64,000 nt of DNA from JACKIC01 sp964392305 (GTDB taxonomy: Bacteria > Planctomycetota > UBA1135 > UBA2386): NCBI GenBank assembly GCA_964392305.1, contig CAYMPV010000002.1:186001-250000 (forward strand), written 5' to 3'. Under the pieces are notes generated by a model. It saw only the letters and a program-made list of their open reading frames with translations, was not told the origin of the DNA and did not search any database. Of the stretch, positions 8,197-16,047 are shown piece after piece; position 1 is the first letter of the stretch, and the number at the start of each line of letters is the position of its first letter. A program made the position numbers and the translations under genes.

Positions 8197-9018
8197 ATGG
8201 CAGGCGCAGCTCCCCAACGGTTCAACTCGCGCGAGATGGCCCAGTTCCTCCAGGCGCGGACGCCGCTGCGCCCGAACGTGGCCATGTTGCTCGGCAGCGG
8301 CCACGCTTCGATCGCCAATCAGCTCAAGGAGAAGATCGTGCTGCACGGCGACGACCTGCCCGGAGCGCCGCTGAACTCCCCGCTGCTGATCGGCACCCTC
8401 GAAGGTGTCCCCGTGGCCGTGGCCGACGCGCCACTCGCCGCCTACGAAGGTTACGCGGCCGGTGATCTGGCGATGCCGGTGCGCGTGTTGCGCGCCACGG
8501 GCGCCGACCTGCTGATCCTGACCGCCGGCGCCGCGAGTCTCTCGCAGCAGATCGAGCCGGGCTCGATCGCCGTGATCGAGGACCACCTCAACTTCAGCGG
8601 CGTGCACCCGCTGATCGGCCCCAACGACGACAGCCTCGGGCCGCGTTTCCCCGACATGAGCGAACCCTATGCGCGCAATTGGCAGGACGTCGCGCGTGAA
8701 GTCGCCCTGCGCGCCAACATCCCGTGCCTGCCCGGCGTCTTCGCCGCTGTGTCCGGGCCGAGCATGCCGACGCGCGCCGAGTTCCGCTTCCTGCGCAACG
8801 CCGGCGCGGATCTGGTCGGCATGTCGCTGGTGCCCGAAGCGATCGCCGCGGTGCATGCCGGCTTCGACGTGCTGGCGTTGGTCGGCGTCACCCAGCAACT
8901 GTTCGGTGGCCGCTCGATGCAGACCTCGATCGAGGCGATGATCGAGGCTGCCGACCTGGCCGCGCCGCGCATGGCCAGCCTGTTGGTCGGCATCACCGCC
9001 GCGACCGCGCGCGTTTGA
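8197..9018 (+). CDS. purine nucleoside phosphorylase family protein with a degraded active site, 273 aa
   Basis: Overall fold and length match trimeric PNP/MTAP: GSG at 33-35, AYEGY, EDHLNFSGVHPLIGPNDDS, PRFPDMSEPY, and GADLVGMSLVPE. But by alignment to mammalian PNP the catalytic residues are replaced: the RFH segment before MYEGY (Arg84, His86) reads PLA, the TNAAGG Asn is Ala, Glu201 in the GPSFET segment is Pro (GPSMPT), and Asn243 in TNKV is Gln (TQQL). The Ser of the phosphate loop and the MS-VPE Ser remain. Phosphorolysis is therefore doubtful; it may bind a purine-like ligand or have another role. It precedes purN by 50 bases. Confidence 0.82.
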   Translation: MAGAAPQRFNSREMAQFLQARTPLRPNVAMLLGSGHASIANQLKEKIVLHGDDLPGAPLNSPLLIGTLEGVPVAVADAPLAAYEGYAAGDLAMPVRVLRATGADLLILTAGAASLSQQIEPGSIAVIEDHLNFSGVHPLIGPNDDSLGPRFPDMSEPYARNWQDVAREVALRANIPCLPGVFAAVSGPSMPTRAEFRFLRNAGADLVGMSLVPEAIAAVHAGFDVLALVGVTQQLFGGRSMQTSIEAMIEAADLAAPRMASLLVGITAATARV

Positions 9019-9068
9019 GCGCCCACCGAGCAGCCCCTCGCCTCAGTAGCCCCTCGCAACCAGCAGCC

Positions 9069-9689
9069 ATGAGCAGCGACCGCAGCCACCGCGACAACAA
9101 CCACGCCGGCCACCAGCGGCCGCGCCTGGGAGTACTGCTGAGCGGTTCGGGACGCACGCTCAAGAACCTGCTCGAACGCATCGGCGACGGTCGCCTGCGC
9201 GCGTCGGTCGCCGGTGTCGCCAGCGATCGCGGCGACGCGTTCGGGCTGCAGCGGGCGATCGAGAACGGCCTGGAGACCCGGGTGCTCCGTGAGCCGTCGG
9301 CGATGTGGTCGTGGCTGCTCGAACTCGACGTCGACCTCGTGATCCTGGCCGGCTACCTGCGGTTGTTGCCGATCGTGCCCGAGTTCGAAGGACGCGTGCT
9401 CAACATCCATCCGTCGCTGTTGCCCCGACACGGCGGCAAGGGCATGTACGGCGAACGCGTGCACCGCGCCGTGCTCGCAGCCCGCGAGCCCGAGTCGGGC
9501 TGCACCGTGCATCTGTGCAACGACGATTACGACCGCGGCCGGATCCTGCTGCAGGCGCGAGTGCCGGTGTCGCCCGACGACACCGCGACTTCACTGGCCG
9601 CGCGCGTGTTCGCGGCCGAATGCGAAGCCTATCCCGCGGCGATCCACCTGCGTTGGGCCGAACTCAGCAGCGACGGTTCGTCGGCCTGA
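9069..9689 (+). CDS. purN: phosphoribosylglycinamide formyltransferase (PurN)
   Basis: PurN transfers a formyl group from 10-formyl-tetrahydrofolate to GAR in de novo purine synthesis. Seen here: GVLLSGSGRTLKNLLE at the N-terminus, VILAGYLRLLP, and the catalytic Asn/His in LNIHPSLLP followed by GKGMYGERVH. The conserved late Asp lies in NDDYDRGRILLQ. The 206-residue length is normal. ATG 9069 is the first start outside the neighbour's frame. It ends three bases from the convergent permease gene, so readthrough would be antisense. Confidence 0.9.
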   Translation: MSSDRSHRDNNHAGHQRPRLGVLLSGSGRTLKNLLERIGDGRLRASVAGVASDRGDAFGLQRAIENGLETRVLREPSAMWSWLLELDVDLVILAGYLRLLPIVPEFEGRVLNIHPSLLPRHGGKGMYGERVHRAVLAAREPESGCTVHLCNDDYDRGRILLQARVPVSPDDTATSLAARVFAAECEAYPAAIHLRWAELSSDGSSA

Positions 9690-9692
9690 CGT

Positions 9693-10682
9693 TCACGCCT
9701 GGCCGCCGCGGCGGCGACCGAACCAGCGCCGCACGATCTCGTCGACCGCTGCGCCCGCCAGGATCACCGCCCCGACCACCGCGAACTCGAGCCGATTGCT
9801 GCCGGCGACGAGGTTGATCGTGTTCGGCAGGACCTGCATCAGACACGCGCCGAGCACGACGCCGAGCACCAGCCCTTCGCCGCCGCGCAGCGCGACACCG
9901 CCGAGCACCGCGCCGGCGATCGCGTACAGCTCGTAGAAGCTGCCGAAGCTCGAGGCCTGCGCCGAATTGACGTCGAGCACGAACAGGCACCCTGCCAGAC
10001 CCGCGAGCAGCGAGCAGGCGACGTAGGCCGACATCTCCAGACGATCGGTGGCGACCCCGGCGAAACGCGCCGCCTCGCGGTTGCTGCCGAGCGCGAACAG
10101 GTGCCGACCGACCACCGTGCGCCGCCACAAGAACGACGTCAGCACGGCGACGACGACGAACACCAGCAGCGGCACCGGCAGCCCGAAGCCGCCGCCGAGC
10201 GGCACCGTGCCGGTCGCCAACCACCGCACACCTTCGCCGGTGGTGCCCAACCCCATCGTCTGATCGCCGGTGAACGCGCGCATCAGACCGCGGTACAGCA
10301 GCAGGCCGCACAGCGTCACCACGAACGGCTGCAGCCGCAGCCGCACGATCAGCAGGCCGTGCCACAGCCCGATCGCCGCCGACAGCAGCAACACCGCCGG
10401 CACCGCCAGCAACGGCGGCAGACCGAGGTCACGCAGCAGCCACGGCAACAGGCAGCCGGCCACGCACACCACCGACCCGATCGACAGGTCGATGCCGCCG
10501 GTCACGATCACGAACGCCGCCGCGATCGACAGGATGCCGAACTCGCCGATGCGCTTGCACAGGTTCTGCAGGTTGTACGCCGACAGGAACGGGTTGGTGC
10601 CCGTCACCGCGTCGTGCGAGAGCACGGCCGTGACGACCACGACGACCGACAACAACACGGCGATGCCGAGGATCTTCTTCAC
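9693..10682 (-). CDS. ABC sugar importer permease (RbsC-like), 329 aa
   Basis: A hydrophobic protein of about eight to ten helices with the RbsC-type signatures ILSIAAAFVIVTGGIDLSIG near the N-terminus and LGGVALRGGEG near the C-terminus. GTG 10682-10680 gives MKKILGIAVLLS and overlaps the stop of the ATPase gene as GTGA. It is the membrane subunit of the importer encoded by this gene and the next two. The family imports ribose, xylose, inositol and similar sugars; the actual substrate is not readable from the permease. Confidence 0.88.
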   Translation of the reverse strand: MKKILGIAVLLSVVVVVTAVLSHDAVTGTNPFLSAYNLQNLCKRIGEFGILSIAAAFVIVTGGIDLSIGSVVCVAGCLLPWLLRDLGLPPLLAVPAVLLLSAAIGLWHGLLIVRLRLQPFVVTLCGLLLYRGLMRAFTGDQTMGLGTTGEGVRWLATGTVPLGGGFGLPVPLLVFVVVAVLTSFLWRRTVVGRHLFALGSNREAARFAGVATDRLEMSAYVACSLLAGLAGCLFVLDVNSAQASSFGSFYELYAIAGAVLGGVALRGGEGLVLGVVLGACLMQVLPNTINLVAGSNRLEFAVVGAVILAGAAVDEIVRRWFGRRRGGQA

Positions 10683-12205
10683 GCAGGGACCTCGTCGGAC
10701 TGCAGCCGCTGGCCGGTAGCCAGCATCATGATCGTCTGTTCGCAGAACCGTTCGCGCGGCAGTTCGCCGGCGATGTCCCCCTGGTGCACCACCAGCACCC
10801 GATCGGCGAGCGCAAACACCTCTTCGAGTTCGGAGCTGACGAACAGCACGCCGAGGCCGGCCGCGGCGAGCGCGTCGAGGCGGGCATAGATCTCGGCGCG
10901 TGCACCGACGTCGACACCGCGCGTCGGCTCGTCGAGCAACAACACCCGCGGCGCCGCCGCGAGCCACTTGCCGAGCACCACCTTCTGCTGGTTGCCGCCC
11001 GACAGCGCACCAACGCGCAGGCTCGGGCTCGCGGCACGCACATCGAGCTGCCGACACCAGTGCGCAGCGAGCTCACGTTCGCGCTGCGGCGACACCCGCC
11101 AGCCGCGCCGGTGCAGGGTCGGCAACGACAGGTTGTCGGCGACCGAATGACCCAGCACGAGCCCTTGGTGCTGGCGATCCTCGGGCACGAGCACCAGGCC
11201 CGCGGCGGCGGCGGCGGCCGGCCCACGGCCGTGCAGCGGTCGACCGGCCACCTCGACCGAGCCGGTTCGCGGCACATCGACGCCGAACAGCGCGCGCAGG
11301 ATCTCACTGCGCCCGGCGCCGAGCAGACCCGCGATGCCGACGATTTCACCGGCGCGAACCTGCAGGTCGACGCGCGCCTGCGGCCACGCCGAAGTCGACA
11401 GGCCGCGAACGCACAGCAGCACCTCGCCCGGAACGCGCGGCTGGCGCGGTGCGCACGCGAACTCACGCCCCACCATCAGCCCGACGATGCGTTCGTGTGA
11501 GATCTGGTCGCGGGCCAGTTCGCCGCTGTTGCAACCATCGCGCAGTCCGACGACACGATCGGCGAGCCGCTGCACCTCGCCGAGCCGGTGGGACACGTAC
11601 ACGATCGCGGTGCCCGCACCGCGCAGGTCATCGACGATCGCGAACAAGCGCTCGGCTTCGATGTCGGTCAAACTCGAGGTCGGCTCGTCGAGGATCAGCA
11701 CCTTGGCCTGGGCGCGCAACGCGCGCGCGATCTCGAGCAACTGCCGCTGACCGGTCGCCAGCGAGCTGACCGGCAACCGCGGATCGACATCGAGGCCCAG
11801 GCGCGCCAGGAGGTGGCGTGAGGCATCGACCATGGCGGCATCGTCGAGCCACAGGCCACGTCGTCGTTCGGCGCCCAGGAACACGGCCGCGGCGATCGAC
11901 AACTGCAGACACTGCTGCGGTTCCTGAGCGACACGCACGATGCCGCAGGCGATGGCATCGGCCGGCCCGCGGAAGGTCAGGGCGCGCCCGCCGACCAACA
12001 CCTCACCGGCGTCGGCCCGCAGTGATCCCGACAGGACCTGCAACAAGGTGCTCTTGCCGGCGCCGTTCTCGCCGACGAGCCCGACGACCTCGCCGGCCCG
12101 CACCGAGAAGTCGACGCGCCGCAGCGCGTGAACCCCCGCGAACGCCTTGTCGATGCCGCGCGCGGCGAGCACCGTGCCGCCGGTTGCCGCCGCGGCAGTG
12201 TTCAC
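10679..12205 (-). CDS. sugar ABC importer ATPase with two ATP-binding domains (RbsA-like), 508 aa
   Basis: The first nucleotide-binding domain has Walker A GENGAGKST, ATGQRQLLEIARAL and Walker B VLILDEPTSSL. The second has the degenerate P-loop GLLGAGRSE typical of this subfamily, the signature LSGGNQQKVVLGKWL and VLLLDEPTRGVDVGA. GTG 12205-12203 overlaps the binding-protein stop (GTGA). It energises uptake through the permease at 9693. Confidence 0.9.
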   Translation of the reverse strand: MNTAAAATGGTVLAARGIDKAFAGVHALRRVDFSVRAGEVVGLVGENGAGKSTLLQVLSGSLRADAGEVLVGGRALTFRGPADAIACGIVRVAQEPQQCLQLSIAAAVFLGAERRRGLWLDDAAMVDASRHLLARLGLDVDPRLPVSSLATGQRQLLEIARALRAQAKVLILDEPTSSLTDIEAERLFAIVDDLRGAGTAIVYVSHRLGEVQRLADRVVGLRDGCNSGELARDQISHERIVGLMVGREFACAPRQPRVPGEVLLCVRGLSTSAWPQARVDLQVRAGEIVGIAGLLGAGRSEILRALFGVDVPRTGSVEVAGRPLHGRGPAAAAAAGLVLVPEDRQHQGLVLGHSVADNLSLPTLHRRGWRVSPQRERELAAHWCRQLDVRAASPSLRVGALSGGNQQKVVLGKWLAAAPRVLLLDEPTRGVDVGARAEIYARLDALAAAGLGVLFVSSELEEVFALADRVLVVHQGDIAGELPRERFCEQTIMMLATGQRLQSDEVPA

Positions 12206-13230
12206 TTGCGGCCCGTCTTCTGTCGCAGGTCGGCCCAAAACGCCGACACGTTGTGCTTGTCGATGCGCCGCGCCGGGATGTCCAGGAACCCACGCGCGGG
12301 CAACAACGCCTGCCGCTGCGCGTCGCCTTCGGCGCGCAACAGACGGGCCATCAGGGCCACCGACTGATAGCCGTACTCGTAGGGGTTCTGCACCAGCGTG
12401 CCGGCGACCTCGCCGTCGACGATGCCCTGCAGCGTCTGGTCGTTCTCGTCGAAGCCGAACACCTTGACGCGGTCCAGGCGTTTGGCGGCCTTGACGGCTT
12501 CGAGCACCAGCGGCGGCTCGTATTCGAACAGGCCGACGATGCCGGCGAGGTCCTGCCAGCGACCGAGCGCGTCTTCGATCACCGCCTTGCCCTTCTGGCG
12601 ATCGAACTGGTCGGTGAAGGTGGCGCGGATGGTGAAGCCGTTGCCGGCCAGGGCGGCGTCCTGCGCGTCGAAACGCGACGCATCGGGCGAGCGCCCGAGC
12701 AGTTCGTCGATCAGGCCCTGACGCCGGCCGCGGGCGTTGTCCTGGTCCAGGGTCGCCACCAGCACGACGATCGCACCGCCGTCGGGCAGCACCTCGCGGA
12801 TCATCTGGCCGCACAGACGACCGGCGTCGTAGTTGCGCATGCCGATGTAGGCGAGGCGCTTGCTCGCCGGCGCGTCCGAATCGTGCGTGATCAGCAGGGT
12901 GCGCGCCGCGAGCTGATCGAGCAGGTCCCCCATGTTCGCCGGGTCCTTGGGGCTGACCGCGATGCCCGACACCCCTCTGGCGGCGAGGTCCTCGAGGATG
13001 CGCTGCTGCTCCTCGGCGGTGCCGTTCGCGGGCATGCGCACGGTCACGTCGACGTCGTGCTCCTTGGCCGCAGCTTCGGCGCCGCGCTGCGCGATCGTCC
13101 AGAACTCGGCCACGCAGTTGCTCACGAACGCGACCTGCGGCCGCGCCGGCGCGCCGGACTGGTCGGAGCAGGCGGAGAACGGCAGGGCCAGCGCGAACAG
13201 GCCCGCACCCAAGAGTGGCATCGACTTCAT
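12202..13230 (-). CDS. periplasmic sugar-binding lipoprotein of ABC importer (RbsB-like), 342 aa
   Basis: The N-terminus MKSMPLLGAGLFALALPF followed by SACSDQ is a lipoprotein signal with the acylated Cys in SAC. The mature part is a type I periplasmic binding protein: NCVAEFWTIAQRGAEAAAKE, GIAVSPKDP, ITHDSDAP, and VFGFDENDQTLQGIVDGEVA. ATG 13230 is preferred over 13242 because it gives a compact signal peptide. First transporter gene of the importer; it follows the dehydrogenase by about 30 bases. Confidence 0.88.
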   Translation of the reverse strand: MKSMPLLGAGLFALALPFSACSDQSGAPARPQVAFVSNCVAEFWTIAQRGAEAAAKEHDVDVTVRMPANGTAEEQQRILEDLAARGVSGIAVSPKDPANMGDLLDQLAARTLLITHDSDAPASKRLAYIGMRNYDAGRLCGQMIREVLPDGGAIVVLVATLDQDNARGRRQGLIDELLGRSPDASRFDAQDAALAGNGFTIRATFTDQFDRQKGKAVIEDALGRWQDLAGIVGLFEYEPPLVLEAVKAAKRLDRVKVFGFDENDQTLQGIVDGEVAGTLVQNPYEYGYQSVALMARLLRAEGDAQRQALLPARGFLDIPARRIDKHNVSAFWADLRQKTGRK

Positions 13231-13234
13231 CGTG

Positions 13235-13269
13235 ATCTCCAACTCAGCACATCATCTCCAACTCAGCAC
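13235..13269 (-). repeat. 16-base tandem duplication at the dehydrogenase stop codon
   Basis: The sequence ATCTCCAACTCAGCAC occurs at 13235-13250 and again at 13254-13269, giving a 19-base period. The second copy covers the stop codon and last codons of the dehydrogenase; the first fills the spacer before the binding-protein gene. It looks like a recent slippage or short duplication. Confidence 0.7.
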
Positions 13270-14090
13270 ACCGTGACGCCGCCGTTGACGGCGAGGTCCT
13301 GTCCGGTGACGAAGGCCGCCGCATCGCTGGCGAGGAACGCCACCACCCCACCGACGTCGCCGGGCACACCCCAGCGCCCCGCCGGAATGCCCGCCAGGTA
13401 GGCCTGCTTGACGGCCTTGGGGTCCTTGGCGTGGCGTTCGACCGGGATCCAACCCGGTGACACCATGTTCACGGTGATGCCGAACGGCGCCAGTTCGGTC
13501 GCCATGCTGCGCGTCCAGCCGGTCTGCGCGCCCTTGGCGGCGACGTACGGCGCGAAGTTGGGCACCCCGCGGCGGAACACCTCGCTGCCGATGTTGACGA
13601 TGCGGCCGAAGCGGCGGCGCTTCATCGCCGGCAGCACCGCGCGCGTCAGCAGCACCGGCGACTTCAGGAAGAAGTCGAGCATCTGCTGATGGAACGCCCA
13701 GTCGTACTCCTCGAACGGCATCTGCGGCTGCGCCGGCGTGGCGTTGGGCACCAGGATGTCGATGCGGCCGAGCTTCTTCTCGACCAGTGCGCAGAGCCGC
13801 TGCACCTGCTTCTCGCTGGTCACGTCGGCGCGCAACAGCGCACCTTCGTAACCGCGCATGCGAAAGTCGTCGAACGCCGACTCGGCCTGCTCACGATCAC
13901 CGGCGTAGTTGAGCGCGACCTTGCAGCCGGCGGCGCCGAGCGCGAGCGCGATCGCCCGGCCCAGCCCACGCGTGCTGCCGGTGACGAGCGCGGTGCGACC
14001 GAGCAGCGTCGTCGGCCGCGGTTCGAAGTCGAGCGGAACGGTCCTGGGGCGCGTCGGGCTGGCGGCGCCGCGGCGGGTGGTGGCGGGCAT
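13263..14090 (-). CDS. short-chain dehydrogenase/reductase, 275 aa
   Basis: A classical SDR with the NAD(P) glycine motif TGSTRGLGRAIALAL, the VPNAT segment in the NNAG position, catalytic Ser in NIGSEVF and the Tyr-x3-Lys pair in YVAAKG. The C-terminal GGVVAFLASDAAAFVTGQDL is also typical. ATG 14090 is used; a TACCGT hexamer at 14106-14101 lies ten bases upstream. As first gene of the importer operon it may act on the imported sugar or polyol, but substrate is not shown. Confidence 0.88.
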   Translation of the reverse strand: MPATTRRGAASPTRPRTVPLDFEPRPTTLLGRTALVTGSTRGLGRAIALALGAAGCKVALNYAGDREQAESAFDDFRMRGYEGALLRADVTSEKQVQRLCALVEKKLGRIDILVPNATPAQPQMPFEEYDWAFHQQMLDFFLKSPVLLTRAVLPAMKRRRFGRIVNIGSEVFRRGVPNFAPYVAAKGAQTGWTRSMATELAPFGITVNMVSPGWIPVERHAKDPKAVKQAYLAGIPAGRWGVPGDVGGVVAFLASDAAAFVTGQDLAVNGGVTVC

Positions 14091-14100
14091 GGGGCCGCGA

Positions 14101-14106
14101 ACGGTA
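14101..14106 (-). promoter_or_regulatory. predicted -10 element of the SDR-importer operon
   Basis: TACCGT on the minus strand, ten bases before the ATG at 14090. No Shine-Dalgarno sequence lies between. Confidence 0.4.
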
Positions 14107-14194
14107 TCGCGCTCGGCCGGCCCAGGCCACCGGCAGCCGACCCGCGCGGCGCGCGACCGCCGCATCGGTCACCGCCGCGTCGGTGACTGCCGGA

Positions 14195-14896
14195 TCATTC
14201 GCTGCGTTGCGAGCCCAGGATGTGCATCGCCCAGTAGAGCAGCGTCATCACCGAGGCCGCCGCGGCGGCGACGTAGGTCATGGCGGCCGCGTCGAGCACC
14301 TTCTTGGCGCCGTCGAGCTCGTCGCTGGCCAACACGCCACTGCTCTGCAGCGTGACCAACGCGCGCTTGCTGGCGTCGAACTCGACCGGCAGCGTCACCA
14401 GGGTGAACACCGTCGCCGTCGCGAACAGGGCCAGGCCGATCCACGCCATCGTCATCGAGCCGCTCGCGTAGCCCATGCCCAGGCCCAGGATCATCACCCA
14501 GAAACCCAGGTTCGAGCCGATCCCGGCGACCGGCACCCACGCCGACCGGAACTTCAGTGGCCCGTAGCTGTGGGCGTGCTGGATCGCGTGGCCGACTTCG
14601 TGCGCGGCGACGCCGAGCGCGGCGACGCTGTGGCTGCCGTAGACCACTTCGGACAGGCGCAGCACCTTGCCACGCGGGTCGTAGTGGTCCGTCAGCTGGC
14701 CGGCGACCGGTTCGACCGCGACGTCATGGATGTCGTTGGCTTGCAGGATCGCGCGGGCCACCTGCGCACCGGTCAGACCGTGGCGCGAGGGCACCTGCGC
14801 GTAGCGCGCGAACGTGGACTTGACCTTGCTCGAGGCCCACAGACTCAGCAGCAGGCCGGCACCGATGACGATCCAATAGACGGGGTCGGAAAGCAT
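14195..14896 (-). CDS. YugP-type neutral zinc metallopeptidase, 233 aa
   Basis: The zinc-binding motif HEVGH sits in GVAAHEVGHAIQHAHSYGP. There is an N-terminal membrane helix (YWIVIGAGLLLSLWASSKV) and two or three hydrophobic segments after the motif. Length and order match the family of putative membrane zinc peptidases. The conserved DHYDPRGKVLRLSE segment is present. Physiological substrate is unknown. Confidence 0.85.
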   Translation of the reverse strand: MLSDPVYWIVIGAGLLLSLWASSKVKSTFARYAQVPSRHGLTGAQVARAILQANDIHDVAVEPVAGQLTDHYDPRGKVLRLSEVVYGSHSVAALGVAAHEVGHAIQHAHSYGPLKFRSAWVPVAGIGSNLGFWVMILGLGMGYASGSMTMAWIGLALFATATVFTLVTLPVEFDASKRALVTLQSSGVLASDELDGAKKVLDAAAMTYVAAAAASVMTLLYWAMHILGSQRSE

Positions 14897-14903
14897 GATG
14901 GGA

Positions 14904-14909
14904 AGACTA
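14904..14909 (-). promoter_or_regulatory. predicted -10 element of the zinc peptidase gene
   Basis: TAGTCT on the minus strand, seven bases before the ATG at 14896, with no Shine-Dalgarno sequence; predicts a leaderless transcript. Confidence 0.5.
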
Positions 14910-15037
14910 ACGAACCGCCCCCCATGGGCGACCGGAAGTCCGTGGGGTTAGGCCGATTGCCGTCGAGCACAAGGGCGTGGCCTGCGCCCCGTGCCAAGGG
15001 CACCACCGAAGGGCCGGGCAGTTCGCCGCGGATTTTA

Positions 15038-15049
15038 TTGTTGCAACAA
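15038..15049 (+). promoter_or_regulatory. palindromic operator upstream of the MarR gene
   Basis: TTGTTGCAACAA is a perfect 12-base palindrome, followed by CCAT. It lies 26 bases before the MarR start, overlapping the expected promoter. A near-identical site precedes the DoxX gene, so both are probably bound by this MarR protein. Confidence 0.65.
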
Positions 15050-15075
15050 CCATTGTTTGGGCGATAGTCGCCGCC

Positions 15076-15543
15076 ATGTCGAAGCTGCAACAGGAACTGC
15101 GCCAGAGCCAACCGTTCGCCTCGCCGGCGATGGAGACGTTCTTGAACCTGCTGCGCACGGCCGAAGCAGCGCGCGCCGCCGAGGCCGACCTGTTGCACAC
15201 CCACAACCTGACCGGCGCCTCCTACAACGTGCTGCGCATCCTGCGCGGCGCCGGCGAAAGCGGCCACCCGTGCCAGGAGATCGGCGCGCGCATGGTGACG
15301 CGCGTGCCCGACGTCACCCGCCTCGTCGACCGCCTCGAACAGCGCGGTCTGGTCGAGCGCCGCCGCTGCCAGGCCGACCGGCGCGTCGTCTACGTGCGCA
15401 TCAAGAAGCCGGCCCTCACCCTGCTCGAGCAGCTCGACGCGCCGGTCGCGGCAATGCCCGAGCGGTTCTTCGGCAAGCTGACCGGCAAGGACCTGCGCAC
15501 GCTCAACCAGCTGCTGGTCAAAGCCCGCCACGACGACGCCTGA
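15076..15543 (+). CDS. MarR-family transcriptional regulator, 155 aa
   Basis: A winged-helix regulator: the recognition region reads GHPCQEIGARMVTRVPDVTR and the wing contains VERRRCQADRRVVYVRI. Length is normal. ATG 15076 is preferred over the upstream frame, which would run through the operator. A GATAGT hexamer lies seven bases before the ATG. Palindromes before this gene and before the DoxX gene indicate that it represses itself and the doxX-pirin unit. The inducer is unknown; related regulators sense phenolics or oxidants. Confidence 0.87.
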   Translation: MSKLQQELRQSQPFASPAMETFLNLLRTAEAARAAEADLLHTHNLTGASYNVLRILRGAGESGHPCQEIGARMVTRVPDVTRLVDRLEQRGLVERRRCQADRRVVYVRIKKPALTLLEQLDAPVAAMPERFFGKLTGKDLRTLNQLLVKARHDDA

Positions 15544-15586
15544 CGGCGCTTGCCCCGCCACCAACCCACCCTTCACGCACTGATAC

Positions 15587-15602
15587 TTGTTTCAACAACC
15601 AT
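15587..15602 (+). promoter_or_regulatory. second MarR operator, upstream of DoxX
   Basis: TTGTTTCAACAACCAT differs from the site at 15038-15053 by one base in 16. It lies 19 bases before the DoxX start codon. Confidence 0.6.
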
Positions 15603-15621
15603 CGCTTCCAGGAGACCCAAG

Positions 15622-16047
15622 ATGAACGCTCTCGATCGCCTGCACTCCCCCAACCTCGGCCTGTTCCTGATCCGCGCCATGCTCGCCGTGGTGTTCTTGT
15701 TCCACGGCTCACAGAAGCTGTTCGGCGCGTTCGGCGGCTACGGCCTCGACGGCACCTCACAGTGGATGAGCAGCATCGGCATCCCGATGCCGTACGTGTC
15801 GGCGCTGCTCGCGGCGCTGGCCGAGACCCTGGGTGGCGTCGCGTTGGCCACCGGCCTGTTCTTCCGCCCGATGCTCGTGCCGCTGGCGTTCACGATGGTC
15901 GTGGCGGCCTTCGTCGGCCACGGCGGCAAGGGCTTCGACGCCGCCGCAGGCGGCATGGAGTACCCGCTGACCTTGCTCACCGTCGTCGTCGGCCTCATCT
16001 TCACCGGCCCCGGCGCGCTGCGTCTGGGCAAGCAGGAGGTGAAGTGA
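15622..16047 (+). CDS. DoxX-family membrane protein, 141 aa
   Basis: Four membrane helices with the DoxX signatures GLFLIRAMLAVVFLFHGSQK and ALAETLGGVALATGLFFRP. Here a Shine-Dalgarno sequence is visible (CAGGAG, about 8 bases before the ATG). DoxX proteins are linked to thiol and redox homeostasis. The stop overlaps the pirin start (TGATG), so the two are co-translated. Confidence 0.87.
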   Translation: MNALDRLHSPNLGLFLIRAMLAVVFLFHGSQKLFGAFGGYGLDGTSQWMSSIGIPMPYVSALLAALAETLGGVALATGLFFRPMLVPLAFTMVVAAFVGHGGKGFDAAAGGMEYPLTLLTVVVGLIFTGPGALRLGKQEVK

